Assembly (NCBI GenBank): GCA_947495125.1
Contig: CANLXL010000008.1
Location: 62,001 to 126,000, forward strand
Origin: an uncultured Flaviramulus sp.
GTDB lineage: Bacteria; Bacteroidota; Bacteroidia; Flavobacteriales; Flavobacteriaceae
DNA: 64,000 bases
Direction of reading: 5' to 3'
The notes beneath the pieces were generated by a model, which saw only the letters and a program-made list of their open reading frames with translations, was not told the origin of the DNA and did no database searches. The position numbers were made by a program, and so were the translations under genes. Positions 40,004-49,578 of the stretch are shown piece after piece. How positions within the stretch are numbered: position 1 is the stretch's first letter; every line of letters begins with the position of its first letter.

Positions 40004-40906
40004 ATGAAGAAGTACTTATTTGTTTTTAGCCTAATGGCCTTTCAATTGAATGCCCAAGATTTAACTCAGAATTACAGAAAGATTATTCTAAACTCTCCAA
40101 ATGATGTCAGCCTGTTTCAAAGTAATTCAACCAACGGTATCTGGGCCAGTGGTATGATTGCAACAGATCGATGGGGTGTTTTCGAAGATGCTACGACGTC
40201 GAAGGAAAGATTAACAGTTTTATCTGGAGGGAATGTGGGTATTGGAACGGTCTCACCAACAGCAAAACTTGATGTTAATGGAGAAATAGTTTCTAGGTCT
40301 AATTATTTAACTATTAGTCCTTCAGCAAATGATGCTGTCATTAGAAGGGGAACAACGGGTAATTTAATGCTCTGTTCTAATAGCGGGACTAGCAGTGTTT
40401 ATTTAAATTATGCTTATGGTTCAGGTAGTGGGGGAGTCAGAATTTATGATGGGGGGACTACTAATTATGGGCATTTAAAGGTAAATTCAAATGGAAGCCT
40501 ATCTCTATTCTCAAGAAGTGGAGATATAGGCATCGGCACCACAGACACCAAAGGTTTCAAACTAGGCGTTAATGGTAAAATAGCGGCCACCGAAGTCAAA
40601 GTAGCCACCTATGCCAATTGGGCAGATTTTGTTTTTAAAAGTGATTACGATTTACCAACACTTAAAGAGGTTGAACAACACATTAAAGAAAATGGGTATT
40701 TAAAAGATATTCCAAGCGCTGAAGAAGTGAAAAAAGACGGCTTCTATTTAGGAGAGATGGATGCTAAACTGTTGCAAAAAATTGAGGAGTTGACGTTGTA
40801 TACAATTGAGCAAGAAAAGGAAATCGAAATTCTCAAAAAAGAAAATGACGCCTTAAAATCACTAGTAGAACGTGTTGAAAAATTAGAAGAAAAAATAAAA
40901 TCGTAA
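40004..40906 (+). CDS. Modular fibre-like surface protein
   Basis: Signal peptide, NVGIGTVSPTAKLDVNG, shared C-terminal module, coiled coil. Confidence 0.8.
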   Translation: MKKYLFVFSLMAFQLNAQDLTQNYRKIILNSPNDVSLFQSNSTNGIWASGMIATDRWGVFEDATTSKERLTVLSGGNVGIGTVSPTAKLDVNGEIVSRSNYLTISPSANDAVIRRGTTGNLMLCSNSGTSSVYLNYAYGSGSGGVRIYDGGTTNYGHLKVNSNGSLSLFSRSGDIGIGTTDTKGFKLGVNGKIAATEVKVATYANWADFVFKSDYDLPTLKEVEQHIKENGYLKDIPSAEEVKKDGFYLGEMDAKLLQKIEELTLYTIEQEKEIEILKKENDALKSLVERVEKLEEKIKS

Positions 40907-40909
40907 AAC

Positions 40910-42121
40910 ATGAAAAAATCGCTTTTAATATTAAGTTTAATGACTAGTCATTTAAGTTTTTCACAAACATCTGATCCGGGTGTTACTTCTACAGCAAGTG
41001 CTTCTGGTGATCATGCTTTTGTTGGCACCTATTCGAATAGCACATTTTCTAATTGGTTAGATACCGGTGATAGTGCCACTAATTATAATCTTATAGGTTA
41101 TAGTCAAAAATATGCTGGATTTGGGGTTGCTAATGGCAGTAATATTGTATCTCCGATCATATGGATGTACGCTAACGACAAGAATGCATTTAGAGTTAGA
41201 ACTATGAACTATAATGGGGATATGACTACCGGAACAGATTTATTTACGGTAAGAGCTGATGGAAATGTGGGTATTGGAGTTACTTCCCCTCAATTGAGAT
41301 TGCATATTAAAGACCCTGCAGGAGGAGCTGCTTACGGAATAGAGCGAGGAGGTAAACTATGGAGGTGGGACATACAAAATACAGGAGATAAAATCTGGTT
41401 TGGAAATTCAGATGCTCCGAATTTATATGAATATGGAAATCAGGGAACTTTTCAAGTTTCGGCGGAGTATTCAACGTTTGAAAAAGCCAGAGTTTATGTT
41501 AGAGGTAATGGAACAAGACATGATGGAATCACTCCTAATTTAATAAGTGGTGGTCTTGTAAGTGGAAATACCGATAATGCTAAATTTGGAAAATTCAATG
41601 TGGCATTAGAATCATGGTATGGAATTGGTTTTAGATCCTCATTCAACAATAAAGAAGGTATTGTTTTTAATACGCGTACGGCGAGTGCTTTTTTTGAAGG
41701 GAATGTTGGTGTAGGCACAGAGGACACCAAAGGCTTCAAACTAGGCGTTAATGGCAAAATAGCGGCCACCGAAGTCAAAGTAGCCACCTATGCCAATTGG
41801 GCCGATTTTGTTTTTAAAAGTGATTACGATTTACCAACACTTAAAGAGGTTGAGCAACACATTAAAGAGAATGGGTATTTAAAGGACATCCCCAATGCAG
41901 ATGAAGTAAAAAAGGAAGGCTTCTATTTAGCTGAAATGAATGCTAAACTGTTGCAAAAGATTGAAGAGTTGACCTTGTATACTATTAATCAGCAAAAAGA
42001 AATTGAAGCTCAAAATAATGAAATCAAAGCACTAAAGGTCTTAAAAGAACAACATAAAGATTTGCAGGAACGGTTTAATAGGCTTGAAGTTTTAGTTCTG
42101 AAAATGACCGGTGAGCGTTGA
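40910..42121 (+). CDS. Modular fibre-like surface protein
   Basis: Signal peptide, NVGIGVTSPQLRLHI, shared C-terminal module. Confidence 0.8.
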   Translation: MKKSLLILSLMTSHLSFSQTSDPGVTSTASASGDHAFVGTYSNSTFSNWLDTGDSATNYNLIGYSQKYAGFGVANGSNIVSPIIWMYANDKNAFRVRTMNYNGDMTTGTDLFTVRADGNVGIGVTSPQLRLHIKDPAGGAAYGIERGGKLWRWDIQNTGDKIWFGNSDAPNLYEYGNQGTFQVSAEYSTFEKARVYVRGNGTRHDGITPNLISGGLVSGNTDNAKFGKFNVALESWYGIGFRSSFNNKEGIVFNTRTASAFFEGNVGVGTEDTKGFKLGVNGKIAATEVKVATYANWADFVFKSDYDLPTLKEVEQHIKENGYLKDIPNADEVKKEGFYLAEMNAKLLQKIEELTLYTINQQKEIEAQNNEIKALKVLKEQHKDLQERFNRLEVLVLKMTGER

Positions 42122-42162
42122 AATTAAAAATTGTTATACCTTTTGAAAGATTCTCGATATAA

Positions 42163-42181
42163 TCCCAAAAGCTTTCGGGAT
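42163..42181. repeat. Near-perfect inverted repeat TCCCAAAAGCTTTCGGGA between convergent operons
   Basis: TCCC(A)AAAGCTTT(C)GGGA, one mismatch; lies between convergent genes. Confidence 0.5.
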
Positions 42182-42385
42182 CACTCGAACGGACAATATC
42201 GTTAACATTCAAAGTTAGAAATCAGCTGTTAGGTCGCGTGTTTTTTCAAGGCACGAGAAAAATGTATCGAGACCCATTCCTATGGTAAAAACGCGCCGAA
42301 AAGATTCTTCTAACTTAATAGAACGATCTCGTCTTTATTGAGTTCGTTCCATATGAATTAAAATACAAGTAATTTCAACAAAAAC

Positions 42386-43519
42386 TTAACCAATAGCACT
42401 ACTCAATTTAAACATCGGTAAGTACATGGCTATTAGAATAACACCAACCAAAACCCCAACAATTAATATGATAAAGGGTTCCATAATGGTCGATAACATT
42501 TTAGATTGCTGCTGTACCTGGGTGTTGTATTGCATGTTAAGACGATCGAAAATAAATTCGGTTTGATTGGTTTCTTCGGCAACCTTTACCAGAGCAATCA
42601 TTTTATCGTCAAAGAGTTTATGCTGACTTAAACTTGCGCTTAACGACTGTCCTTTTAAAATATGCTGTTCTACCGTTTCCAGGGCATGCTGTAAGGGATA
42701 AAAATCGATCATCTGCTTCACTAATTGAATACTATTGATCACCGGAACCTTTGAAGCGGTAAGTAAGGATACAGCCTGTGTAAACTGTGATAAATAGATG
42801 CCTCTTACAAACTTGCCGATAAACGGTAATTTTAAAATAAAAGTATCTTTTAATTGCTTGTAGCGTTTCTTTTTATTTAAAAATGATCGTGAAGCTATAA
42901 GGGCTATTAAAGCAAAAAGTATAACCCATCCATATGCTCCTAAAAAGTCGGAAAGGCTTATAATAAACTTGGTAATGACCGGTAATTCTACGTTCTGCTG
43001 TTTAAAAATGTCTTGAAACATAGGCACTACAAAACGCAGCATAAACCAAACAACCAAAACGGCGGTACTTAAAATAATCATCGGGTAGGTTAGAGCGCTA
43101 ATAAGGTCTCTACGCTGTTCATTCTTTCGTGCAAAGAAACTACCAAGTTGCCCGCTTACCTGAAATAGGGTTCCGGTCTCTTCACCAATTTTTATGGAAT
43201 AATACTCGTAATCTGTAAACTGTTTGTGCGTCTTTAAAGCTTCAGAAAGACTCTGGCCGGAAACAATACTTTTAGATACCTGATGTAAAACGGCTTTGTT
43301 TTGCTTTTTCTTTTGTGAGTTTTCAATTAATTCTAAAGCATCTTTAAGTGTAATACCTGCTTTTAGCAATACACTTAACTCTGTATAAAAATCTTCTTTT
43401 ACCTTATTCGCAAAGGCTTTATTAAATAGGGTGATTTCCTTCTGCAGTATAGAGGTCGACGCAGTCTTCTCTTTTACAGCGGATTCACGGGGTGTTATGT
43501 TATCGAGATTAAATGCCAT
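42386..43519 (-). CDS. Type II secretion/type IV pilus inner-membrane platform protein (GspF/PilC-like)
   Basis: FYTELSVLLKAGITLKDALELIENSQ...SIKIGEETGTLFQVSGQLGSFFARKNEQRRDLISALTYPMIIL; duplicated T2SSF domains. Confidence 0.93.
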   Translation of the reverse strand: MAFNLDNITPRESAVKEKTASTSILQKEITLFNKAFANKVKEDFYTELSVLLKAGITLKDALELIENSQKKKQNKAVLHQVSKSIVSGQSLSEALKTHKQFTDYEYYSIKIGEETGTLFQVSGQLGSFFARKNEQRRDLISALTYPMIILSTAVLVVWFMLRFVVPMFQDIFKQQNVELPVITKFIISLSDFLGAYGWVILFALIALIASRSFLNKKKRYKQLKDTFILKLPFIGKFVRGIYLSQFTQAVSLLTASKVPVINSIQLVKQMIDFYPLQHALETVEQHILKGQSLSASLSQHKLFDDKMIALVKVAEETNQTEFIFDRLNMQYNTQVQQQSKMLSTIMEPFIILIVGVLVGVILIAMYLPMFKLSSAIG

Positions 43520-43986
43520 TAGTTCATAAAGAGTGTTGCATCATTTTCTTTAAATATAAAGAGTTTTTGGTTTTGAAAGCGTTTTGAAGTTTCTAATTTT
43601 AAGGCATCTATAGCACCATGATTTACCATATTACCACCAAAAAACAAAACCTTGCTCTCCAACGGAATATTAAAGGTGTCTCTTTGCTTAATGATACGAT
43701 CTGTTTTAAATTGATAGTTTATAGAATCTGTTTCTGTTTTAAACGTGAGGATCTCATTTAATTCATCATAACTGATATGGGAATATCGGTTAAAGTCTAA
43801 CCATAGCGATTGTTCTAATTGGTTAATTTGCGTGTGTCTGCTGAAATTATGTTGTATACCGCTCATGTGATTTTGGACTAGGGTGAGTACCGAAAAAGCC
43901 AGACCGATAACAATACTGGTGATAATCAATACGACGATCATTTCACTGAGGGTAAAGGCTGCTATTTTACTTTTATTCTGCATCAA
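43519..43986 (-). CDS. Pseudopilin (prepilin-type N-terminal cleavage/methylation motif)
   Basis: KIAA^FTLSEMIVVLIITSIVIGLAF with Glu at +5. Confidence 0.9.
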   Translation of the reverse strand: MMQNKSKIAAFTLSEMIVVLIITSIVIGLAFSVLTLVQNHMSGIQHNFSRHTQINQLEQSLWLDFNRYSHISYDELNEILTFKTETDSINYQFKTDRIIKQRDTFNIPLESKVLFFGGNMVNHGAIDALKLETSKRFQNQKLFIFKENDATLFMN

Positions 43987-44305
43987 TCTGTTTTAGATAA
44001 TTCTGATCGGCTTCTGTATTGCTGGCTTCAAATGCAACCACCGATTTCCCTTGTTCCATGAATGTTGTCACGGCAATATCCCAGGTTTTAAAATCATCAA
44101 AATAGGGGAGTGTCAATCGATCGTTTAGATACAAATAGTGCAACTCGTTCATATGAGCTTCAATGTTTCTCATATTGCTTTTAGTGCTATTCGCAAATAA
44201 GTTGTTCAATATCATGCTGGATATCATAAAAACAACCACAATCAACACCGAGGCTACTAAGGTCTCCATAAGGGTAGATGCTCTTAGTGTTTTTAGTATA
44301 ACCAT
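43973..44305 (-). CDS. Pseudopilin (prepilin-type N-terminal motif)
   Basis: LKTLRA^STLMETLVASVLIVVVFMI with Glu at +5. Confidence 0.85.
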   Translation of the reverse strand: MVILKTLRASTLMETLVASVLIVVVFMISSMILNNLFANSTKSNMRNIEAHMNELHYLYLNDRLTLPYFDDFKTWDIAVTTFMEQGKSVVAFEASNTEADQNYLKQIDAE

Positions 44306-45561
44306 TTTGCGATATTTTTTTTGGAGCCTTCAAAGGGAAGCCCAATATAGTTTGGTGATAAGGCATCTATCGAAATTTCAGCATTGTATATATGATTCTG
44401 ATAGGATGACCCCGATTGGTTCGCTACAAAATTTGAGGTGAATACACTGCCATGGATCTTACCCAGTACCTCTAAATTTTGATTGCAATAGATTTCACCG
44501 GTGATTTCAGCATGCTTATCAATAAATACCTGTGCCTTATAATTTTTCGTCTGCCCCAAGTAGGTGATGATGCCTTTAATATGAGCCCCTTCTTTAATGG
44601 TGATGGACGGTGTTTCTCGATTATTGCTATTGGTGCTCAGAGAAGATGAATCCTCATTGATGACCAATACGGAAGGGTATCCTAATTTACAATGGTTCCC
44701 AACGTTAATATGTTTTGTAGCAAGGGCTTGGAAGGTGCCTTTGGTGCGGCTTTTAATATCGATTTCTGGGGCTATCAGAACCACATCCTTTAGATTTGCA
44801 CTGGGATCGATAACAATTTTTGTTTTTGATTGGATGAGGATATGACCGATAAGCGATACTTCTGAAAGGAAAATGGTATTCGGGCTATAAATTATTTGTA
44901 CAGGATTATAGAATGAGTTTTGAATCCTTCTATGGGTATTAAGATCGATAAATTGATCTTCCGATACAAAATTGGTGATATTGCGAATGTTCTTTATCCG
45001 ACTTAGGAGCAGGGAAGATAGCTTCGGAAGTTCGGCTTTACTGGTTTTTGAAGCACCATAGACCAGCTGATTCCCATAATAGGAATGCCCGGCAATATTA
45101 CCGGTTCGTATACCTTGTTTTGGTAAAAAAACAGCGCCTTGTATTTTGGTGTCCCCAACAACCACTAAAGGGCGGTTATTATCTTTAACATAGAGTGCCG
45201 TTCTATTGGTTTTTGGTTGAGAAGCACCTGCTAATGCAACTTTTTTAAAACGATGTTGTTTTATGGTGGATTGGGAAATTACTTTGTCGAAGATGCCCCA
45301 ATGGTCCTTATAGATCTGCAAGGTCTTAGAGGGGTCATCTAAACTTAAGAGCACACTGTCCCCAGGTCTTACGGAATTTTTAAGAACGTAATCTATACCT
45401 CTTTCGGTATTAACAATGGTTTCTTTAATGAGATCTGTCTGAAGTTTAAAGGTTTTATGGGTATGGACTAAGATGATAAAGGCCGCTAATAACAAGGCGA
45501 TAACAACCACGATAAACATGGTAAGTTGTAATGCCCCGGCTTTTAACTTTAATAAGCTCAT
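44293..45561 (-). CDS. GspK/PilX-like minor pseudopilin candidate with polymer-forming-like C-terminal region
   Basis: KAG^ALQLTMFIVVVIALLLAAFIIL (no Glu at +5); C-terminal AHIKGIITYLGQTKNYKAQVFIDKHAEITGEIYCNQNLEVLGKIHGSVFTSNF. Confidence 0.6.
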   Translation of the reverse strand: MSLLKLKAGALQLTMFIVVVIALLLAAFIILVHTHKTFKLQTDLIKETIVNTERGIDYVLKNSVRPGDSVLLSLDDPSKTLQIYKDHWGIFDKVISQSTIKQHRFKKVALAGASQPKTNRTALYVKDNNRPLVVVGDTKIQGAVFLPKQGIRTGNIAGHSYYGNQLVYGASKTSKAELPKLSSLLLSRIKNIRNITNFVSEDQFIDLNTHRRIQNSFYNPVQIIYSPNTIFLSEVSLIGHILIQSKTKIVIDPSANLKDVVLIAPEIDIKSRTKGTFQALATKHINVGNHCKLGYPSVLVINEDSSSLSTNSNNRETPSITIKEGAHIKGIITYLGQTKNYKAQVFIDKHAEITGEIYCNQNLEVLGKIHGSVFTSNFVANQSGSSYQNHIYNAEISIDALSPNYIGLPFEGSKKNIAKWLY

Positions 45562-45593
45562 CTATTTATGTGTTTATATACCAAATTCCAATC

Positions 45594-45607
45594 CCGATAG
45601 CTATCGG
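45594..45607. repeat. Palindrome CCGATAGCTATCGG (third copy)
   Basis: ATCCCGATAGCTATCGGAAC, identical core to 16534 and 23139. Confidence 0.7.
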
Positions 45608-45635
45608 AACCAAAGCCCAATAACGAACAGTCAGT

Positions 45636-46094
45636 TTAAATCTTATCAACCGTCTTTCGTTCATTTTTATAACGCAGGGTAATTTGCTTAGCATTTGCTT
45701 TTACTAATTTTATTTCATCTATGGTTTGACCGATTTTCATAAGATGTTGCTGTCCGTTAATAGATATCACAAATACCTGTGTTTTACTTTGTTGTTTGGC
45801 AATGGCGCCATGATATACAATAGGGGCCCATGTTAAAGTTTCTTTGGGTTTTACACGCTTGGTTTTGGTTTTCTTTTTTGCGTATAGGGTGCCTAGAAAA
45901 GGATCGCGCTCTACGGCTTGCACCGAAAAGGTATCAACTGCTATGGTCGTTTTAGGCTTAAATGCGACCATATTGTCTTGTGGTAATACCTCAGGTGCTT
46001 CAGGATTTAATGTAGACATTATTCTAAACCCGATAATACCCCAGATCGCCAGAACAGCTCCCAGTAACAAATATGTCTTTGTTTTATTTTTCAT
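45636..46094 (-). CDS. GspC/PilP-like inner membrane protein
   Basis: N-terminal TM, VERDPFLGTLY, YHGAIAKQQSKTQVFVISINGQQHLMKIGQTIDEIKLVKANAKQITLRYKNE (homology-region-like). Confidence 0.65.
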   Translation of the reverse strand: MKNKTKTYLLLGAVLAIWGIIGFRIMSTLNPEAPEVLPQDNMVAFKPKTTIAVDTFSVQAVERDPFLGTLYAKKKTKTKRVKPKETLTWAPIVYHGAIAKQQSKTQVFVISINGQQHLMKIGQTIDEIKLVKANAKQITLRYKNERKTVDKI

Positions 46095-47211
46095 TGGCCA
46101 TAGTCACAAGTTTTTCAACCAAAGCTATAAGTTTTTCGTTTTTAGATTCTAAATTTTTAATTCTTTTTTCCTGATCAATCGTATACAACGTCAACTCCTC
46201 AATCTTCTGAAGCAGTTTTGCATCCATTTCTCCTAAAAAGATGCCGTTCTTTTTCACGGCTTCGGCACTGGGGATATCTTTTAAGTGGCCTTTGTCTTTG
46301 ATGTGCTGTTCGACGTCTTTAAGTGTTGGTAGATTGTAGTCTTTGTTGAAGACGAAATCGGCCCAATTGGCGTATACTGCTACTTTGACTTCTTCAGCTG
46401 CTATTTTTCCTTGAACACCCAGTTTAAAGCCTTTGGTGTCTGTGGTGCCGATGCCTAAATTACCCAAAGCATCTATTCTAATTCGTTCTACGTTGTCGTC
46501 TTTAAATATTAGAGAGCCCGTAGTACCTGCTCTAAATTGCCATAGATTTCCTGTGCTATTGACTAAAGATAATTGACTATTAGTTGCATCTTTTATTTCT
46601 AATTTAGAACTTGGAATTGTTGTACCAATGCCTATGTTGCCATTTGGTTTAATAAACAATCTAGATTCTGTAGGATTAGATGCAGACGTTTGGTTTTCTA
46701 TCCTGAAATCTAAACCCCATTCACCGCCTGCATACGCTTGTCCTATGTATCCATTTGCAAATGAGTTGGCACCTCCTCGATATCTATGAAATTTTGTTCC
46801 GGCAGCATTTGTAAAACTACTGTCCCATGCGCCAAATTGTGCTCCAATAGGAATAGAGGATGCGTAATTATATGATGATAACGAAACAGAAACGGAGGTG
46901 TTATCTCCTTGAATTGATAGTTTTTGAGCAGGTGTTGAAGTGCCAATGCCCACATTACCATTCGAATTCACTCTCATCCTTTCACCTGTGAAGTGTCTAA
47001 ATATTATTGGATTCGAGCCTGAGTTGTCACCATCCGACGTAATATATACGGTATTGTTTGATCTGTAATCCAACGAATTCATGCTCCCATTAACGTCTAA
47101 TTTCTGGGTTGGGTTTGTTGTTCCGATTCCAACTTTATCACCTGTATCAGTAACTTGCGAAAACCCTAAATGCGTTATTATTAAGCTTAAAATGAATATA
47201 GTTTTTTTCAT
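46084..47211 (-). CDS. Modular fibre-like surface protein
   Basis: MKKTIFILSLIITHLGFSQVTDTGDKVGIGTTNPTQKLDVNG and shared C-terminal module; stop overlaps next start by 11 nt. Confidence 0.8.
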   Translation of the reverse strand: MKKTIFILSLIITHLGFSQVTDTGDKVGIGTTNPTQKLDVNGSMNSLDYRSNNTVYITSDGDNSGSNPIIFRHFTGERMRVNSNGNVGIGTSTPAQKLSIQGDNTSVSVSLSSYNYASSIPIGAQFGAWDSSFTNAAGTKFHRYRGGANSFANGYIGQAYAGGEWGLDFRIENQTSASNPTESRLFIKPNGNIGIGTTIPSSKLEIKDATNSQLSLVNSTGNLWQFRAGTTGSLIFKDDNVERIRIDALGNLGIGTTDTKGFKLGVQGKIAAEEVKVAVYANWADFVFNKDYNLPTLKDVEQHIKDKGHLKDIPSAEAVKKNGIFLGEMDAKLLQKIEELTLYTIDQEKRIKNLESKNEKLIALVEKLVTMANEK

Positions 47212-47214
47212 TGT

Positions 47215-48267
47215 TTAGGATTTTATTTTTTCTTCTAATTTTTTAACACGTTCTAATAATGACTTTAAAACACTTTTTTCTTTTTCAAGTTTTTTATTCG
47301 TCTTTTCTAATGCTTCAATTTGTTTTTGCTGCGCAATAGTATAAAGCGTCAATTCTTCTATTTTCTGAAGCAGTTTCGCATCCATTTCTCCTAAAAAGAT
47401 GCCATTCTTTTTCACGGCTTCAGCACTAGGGATGTCTTTTAAGTGGCCTTTGTCTTTGATGTGCTGTTCGACGTCTTTAAGCGTTGGTAAGTTGTAGTCT
47501 TTGTTGAAGACGAAATCGGCCCATCCCGTTTCTACTTTTATTTCTTTGGCTTTTATCTTGCCATTTACAGCTAATTTATACCCTGTTTGCCGATTTATGG
47601 TACCTATGGAAACGATACCATCGCGACTTATACGCATTCTGTTTAATCCACTGGTAAAAAAATCTACGCCAAAGTAACCTGACATATAAGCGTTCATGGG
47701 CTCTGTAAAGGTTGTTGAACCATCTTGAAATCCATGAAAACCAAAAGCATAATTATTTATATATTGATTATCATATAGAAAGTCGTCATTAATCTGAGCA
47801 ATAATACCAGGCGAATTATTATCTTGATTATTTGCTTGAGGAATTCTAATTAGGCCATTTACGTCCAATTTTTCTGATGGATTTTTGGTGCCGATGCCTA
47901 CATTGCCATTAGGTAATAAGGATAATTTTTCAACTAAAGGGTTATTATTGGGGTTTGTTCCGTTTTCCTGTACAAAAAAACCAAGTCTATCTCCGGCGTT
48001 ACCCGAGCCATTCATAATAGAAGAAATTTTGGATGTCGGTACAGACTTAGCATACCCTGTTTTAAATTCCAATGAGGTAGACATAAGAGAAGTCCATCCT
48101 GAATTAGTCAATCTTAGTGCTACGGCATCCGTACTACTATTTTCTGTAACTTCTAATTTTGCTTCTGGCGTCGTTGTGCCAATTCCTACTTTATCACCAG
48201 TATCAGTAACTTGCGAAAATCCTAAATGTGTTATTATTAAGCTTAAAATGATTATAGTTTTCTTCAT
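47215..48267 (-). CDS. Modular fibre-like surface protein
   Basis: Signal peptide nearly identical to the downstream neighbour; shared C-terminal module. Confidence 0.8.
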   Translation of the reverse strand: MKKTIIILSLIITHLGFSQVTDTGDKVGIGTTTPEAKLEVTENSSTDAVALRLTNSGWTSLMSTSLEFKTGYAKSVPTSKISSIMNGSGNAGDRLGFFVQENGTNPNNNPLVEKLSLLPNGNVGIGTKNPSEKLDVNGLIRIPQANNQDNNSPGIIAQINDDFLYDNQYINNYAFGFHGFQDGSTTFTEPMNAYMSGYFGVDFFTSGLNRMRISRDGIVSIGTINRQTGYKLAVNGKIKAKEIKVETGWADFVFNKDYNLPTLKDVEQHIKDKGHLKDIPSAEAVKKNGIFLGEMDAKLLQKIEELTLYTIAQQKQIEALEKTNKKLEKEKSVLKSLLERVKKLEEKIKS

Positions 48268-48270
48268 TGT

Positions 48271-49569
48271 TTATGATTTTATTTTTTCTTCTAACTTTTT
48301 AACGCGTTCTAATAGCGATTTTAAAAATTTGTTCTCTTTTTCTAGTTTTTCCGTCTTTTCTTTTTGCAATTGGATCTCATTATTTTGAGCTTCAATCGCC
48401 TTTTGTTGTTGGATAGCATAAAGCGTCAACTCCTCAATCTTCTGAAGCAGTTTCGCATCCATTTCTCCTAAAAAGATGCCATTTTTTTTCACATCTTTTG
48501 CGCTTGGGATGTCTTTTAAGTGGCCTCTGTCTTTGATGTGTTGTTCGACGTCTTTAAGTGTTGGTAGGTTGTAGTTTTTGTTGAAGACGAAATCACTCCA
48601 ACCAACGAGGTCTACCTTAACTTCTTTGGTATGGATATTGCCGTTTACGGCTAATTTCGCGTCCGGGGTGGAGGTGCCGATGCCTACATAGCCATTTTCT
48701 TCGATAACCATTCGTGTTTGCTGCGTACCACTAAACCCATTTCTTGTTCCAAATGCTAAGCCATAGTTTGAATTTTTACCATCAATACCGAAATCTATAA
48801 AGGCCTGGGGAGTGGCATCTACAGATCTTTGAAGTCTAAGAGATGTATTACTCCAACTAGAGCCATTGTCATTTCTTTTATTTAATACTTGAAATTTTGA
48901 ATTATTACCCCCTACACTGCCTTCTATCATGGTCAGAATTGATTGATCATTAATGGCCACCCCTAAAGCACTAGCTTTTACGTGAAATTTACTTTCTGGA
49001 GTTGTAGTACCTATACCAACATTACCTGAATTTGGCTGAATTAAAAAATTTCCACCTCTTACTATTCTTAAATGTTCGTAATCTGTACTTTCAGTGTTCG
49101 TCATAAATTGAAGATAATTACTACTTCCATTATACTTTATATAAGCTCCAGATTTACTAATGGTGTTTTCAGTATACTCATTCCATCTGATCATACCACT
49201 ATCTTCCTGATTAACCGAGCTGTTATTAAGGAAAATATTGCCTTCATATAAAGATAACCCTCCTGAAACCTGCAATTTTTCATTAGGAGCTGTTGTTCCT
49301 ATACCAACATTCCCATTAGCATTAATATGCATTCTATCAATATTGCCTGTTCTGAATCTTAGATAATCTCCAGTATTATCTCCAAATATTCTTGCGTTTG
49401 AACCGCCCCATTCTATAGCATGCCAGCTATCCAATCTTATCAAGCCAGAACTTACATGTAGCTTTTGAGATGGATTCGTAGTACCGATACCAACCTTATC
49501 TCCGGTATCTGTTATTTGCGCAAACGATATACTGCCTATAAAAAGGGATAATAAAAACAGGTTTTTCAT
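48271..49569 (-). CDS. Modular fibre-like surface protein
   Basis: ITDTGDKVGIGTTNPSQKLHVSS; several GIGT repeats; shared C-terminal module. Confidence 0.8.
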   Translation of the reverse strand: MKNLFLLSLFIGSISFAQITDTGDKVGIGTTNPSQKLHVSSGLIRLDSWHAIEWGGSNARIFGDNTGDYLRFRTGNIDRMHINANGNVGIGTTAPNEKLQVSGGLSLYEGNIFLNNSSVNQEDSGMIRWNEYTENTISKSGAYIKYNGSSNYLQFMTNTESTDYEHLRIVRGGNFLIQPNSGNVGIGTTTPESKFHVKASALGVAINDQSILTMIEGSVGGNNSKFQVLNKRNDNGSSWSNTSLRLQRSVDATPQAFIDFGIDGKNSNYGLAFGTRNGFSGTQQTRMVIEENGYVGIGTSTPDAKLAVNGNIHTKEVKVDLVGWSDFVFNKNYNLPTLKDVEQHIKDRGHLKDIPSAKDVKKNGIFLGEMDAKLLQKIEELTLYAIQQQKAIEAQNNEIQLQKEKTEKLEKENKFLKSLLERVKKLEEKIKS

Positions 49570-49578
49570 AAATTCAGA

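Noticed and set aside
47885-48388. 167-aa + strand ORF
   Set aside because: Antisense to two fibre-like genes; repeated VPIPTL peptides are reverse translations of the GIGT repeats.
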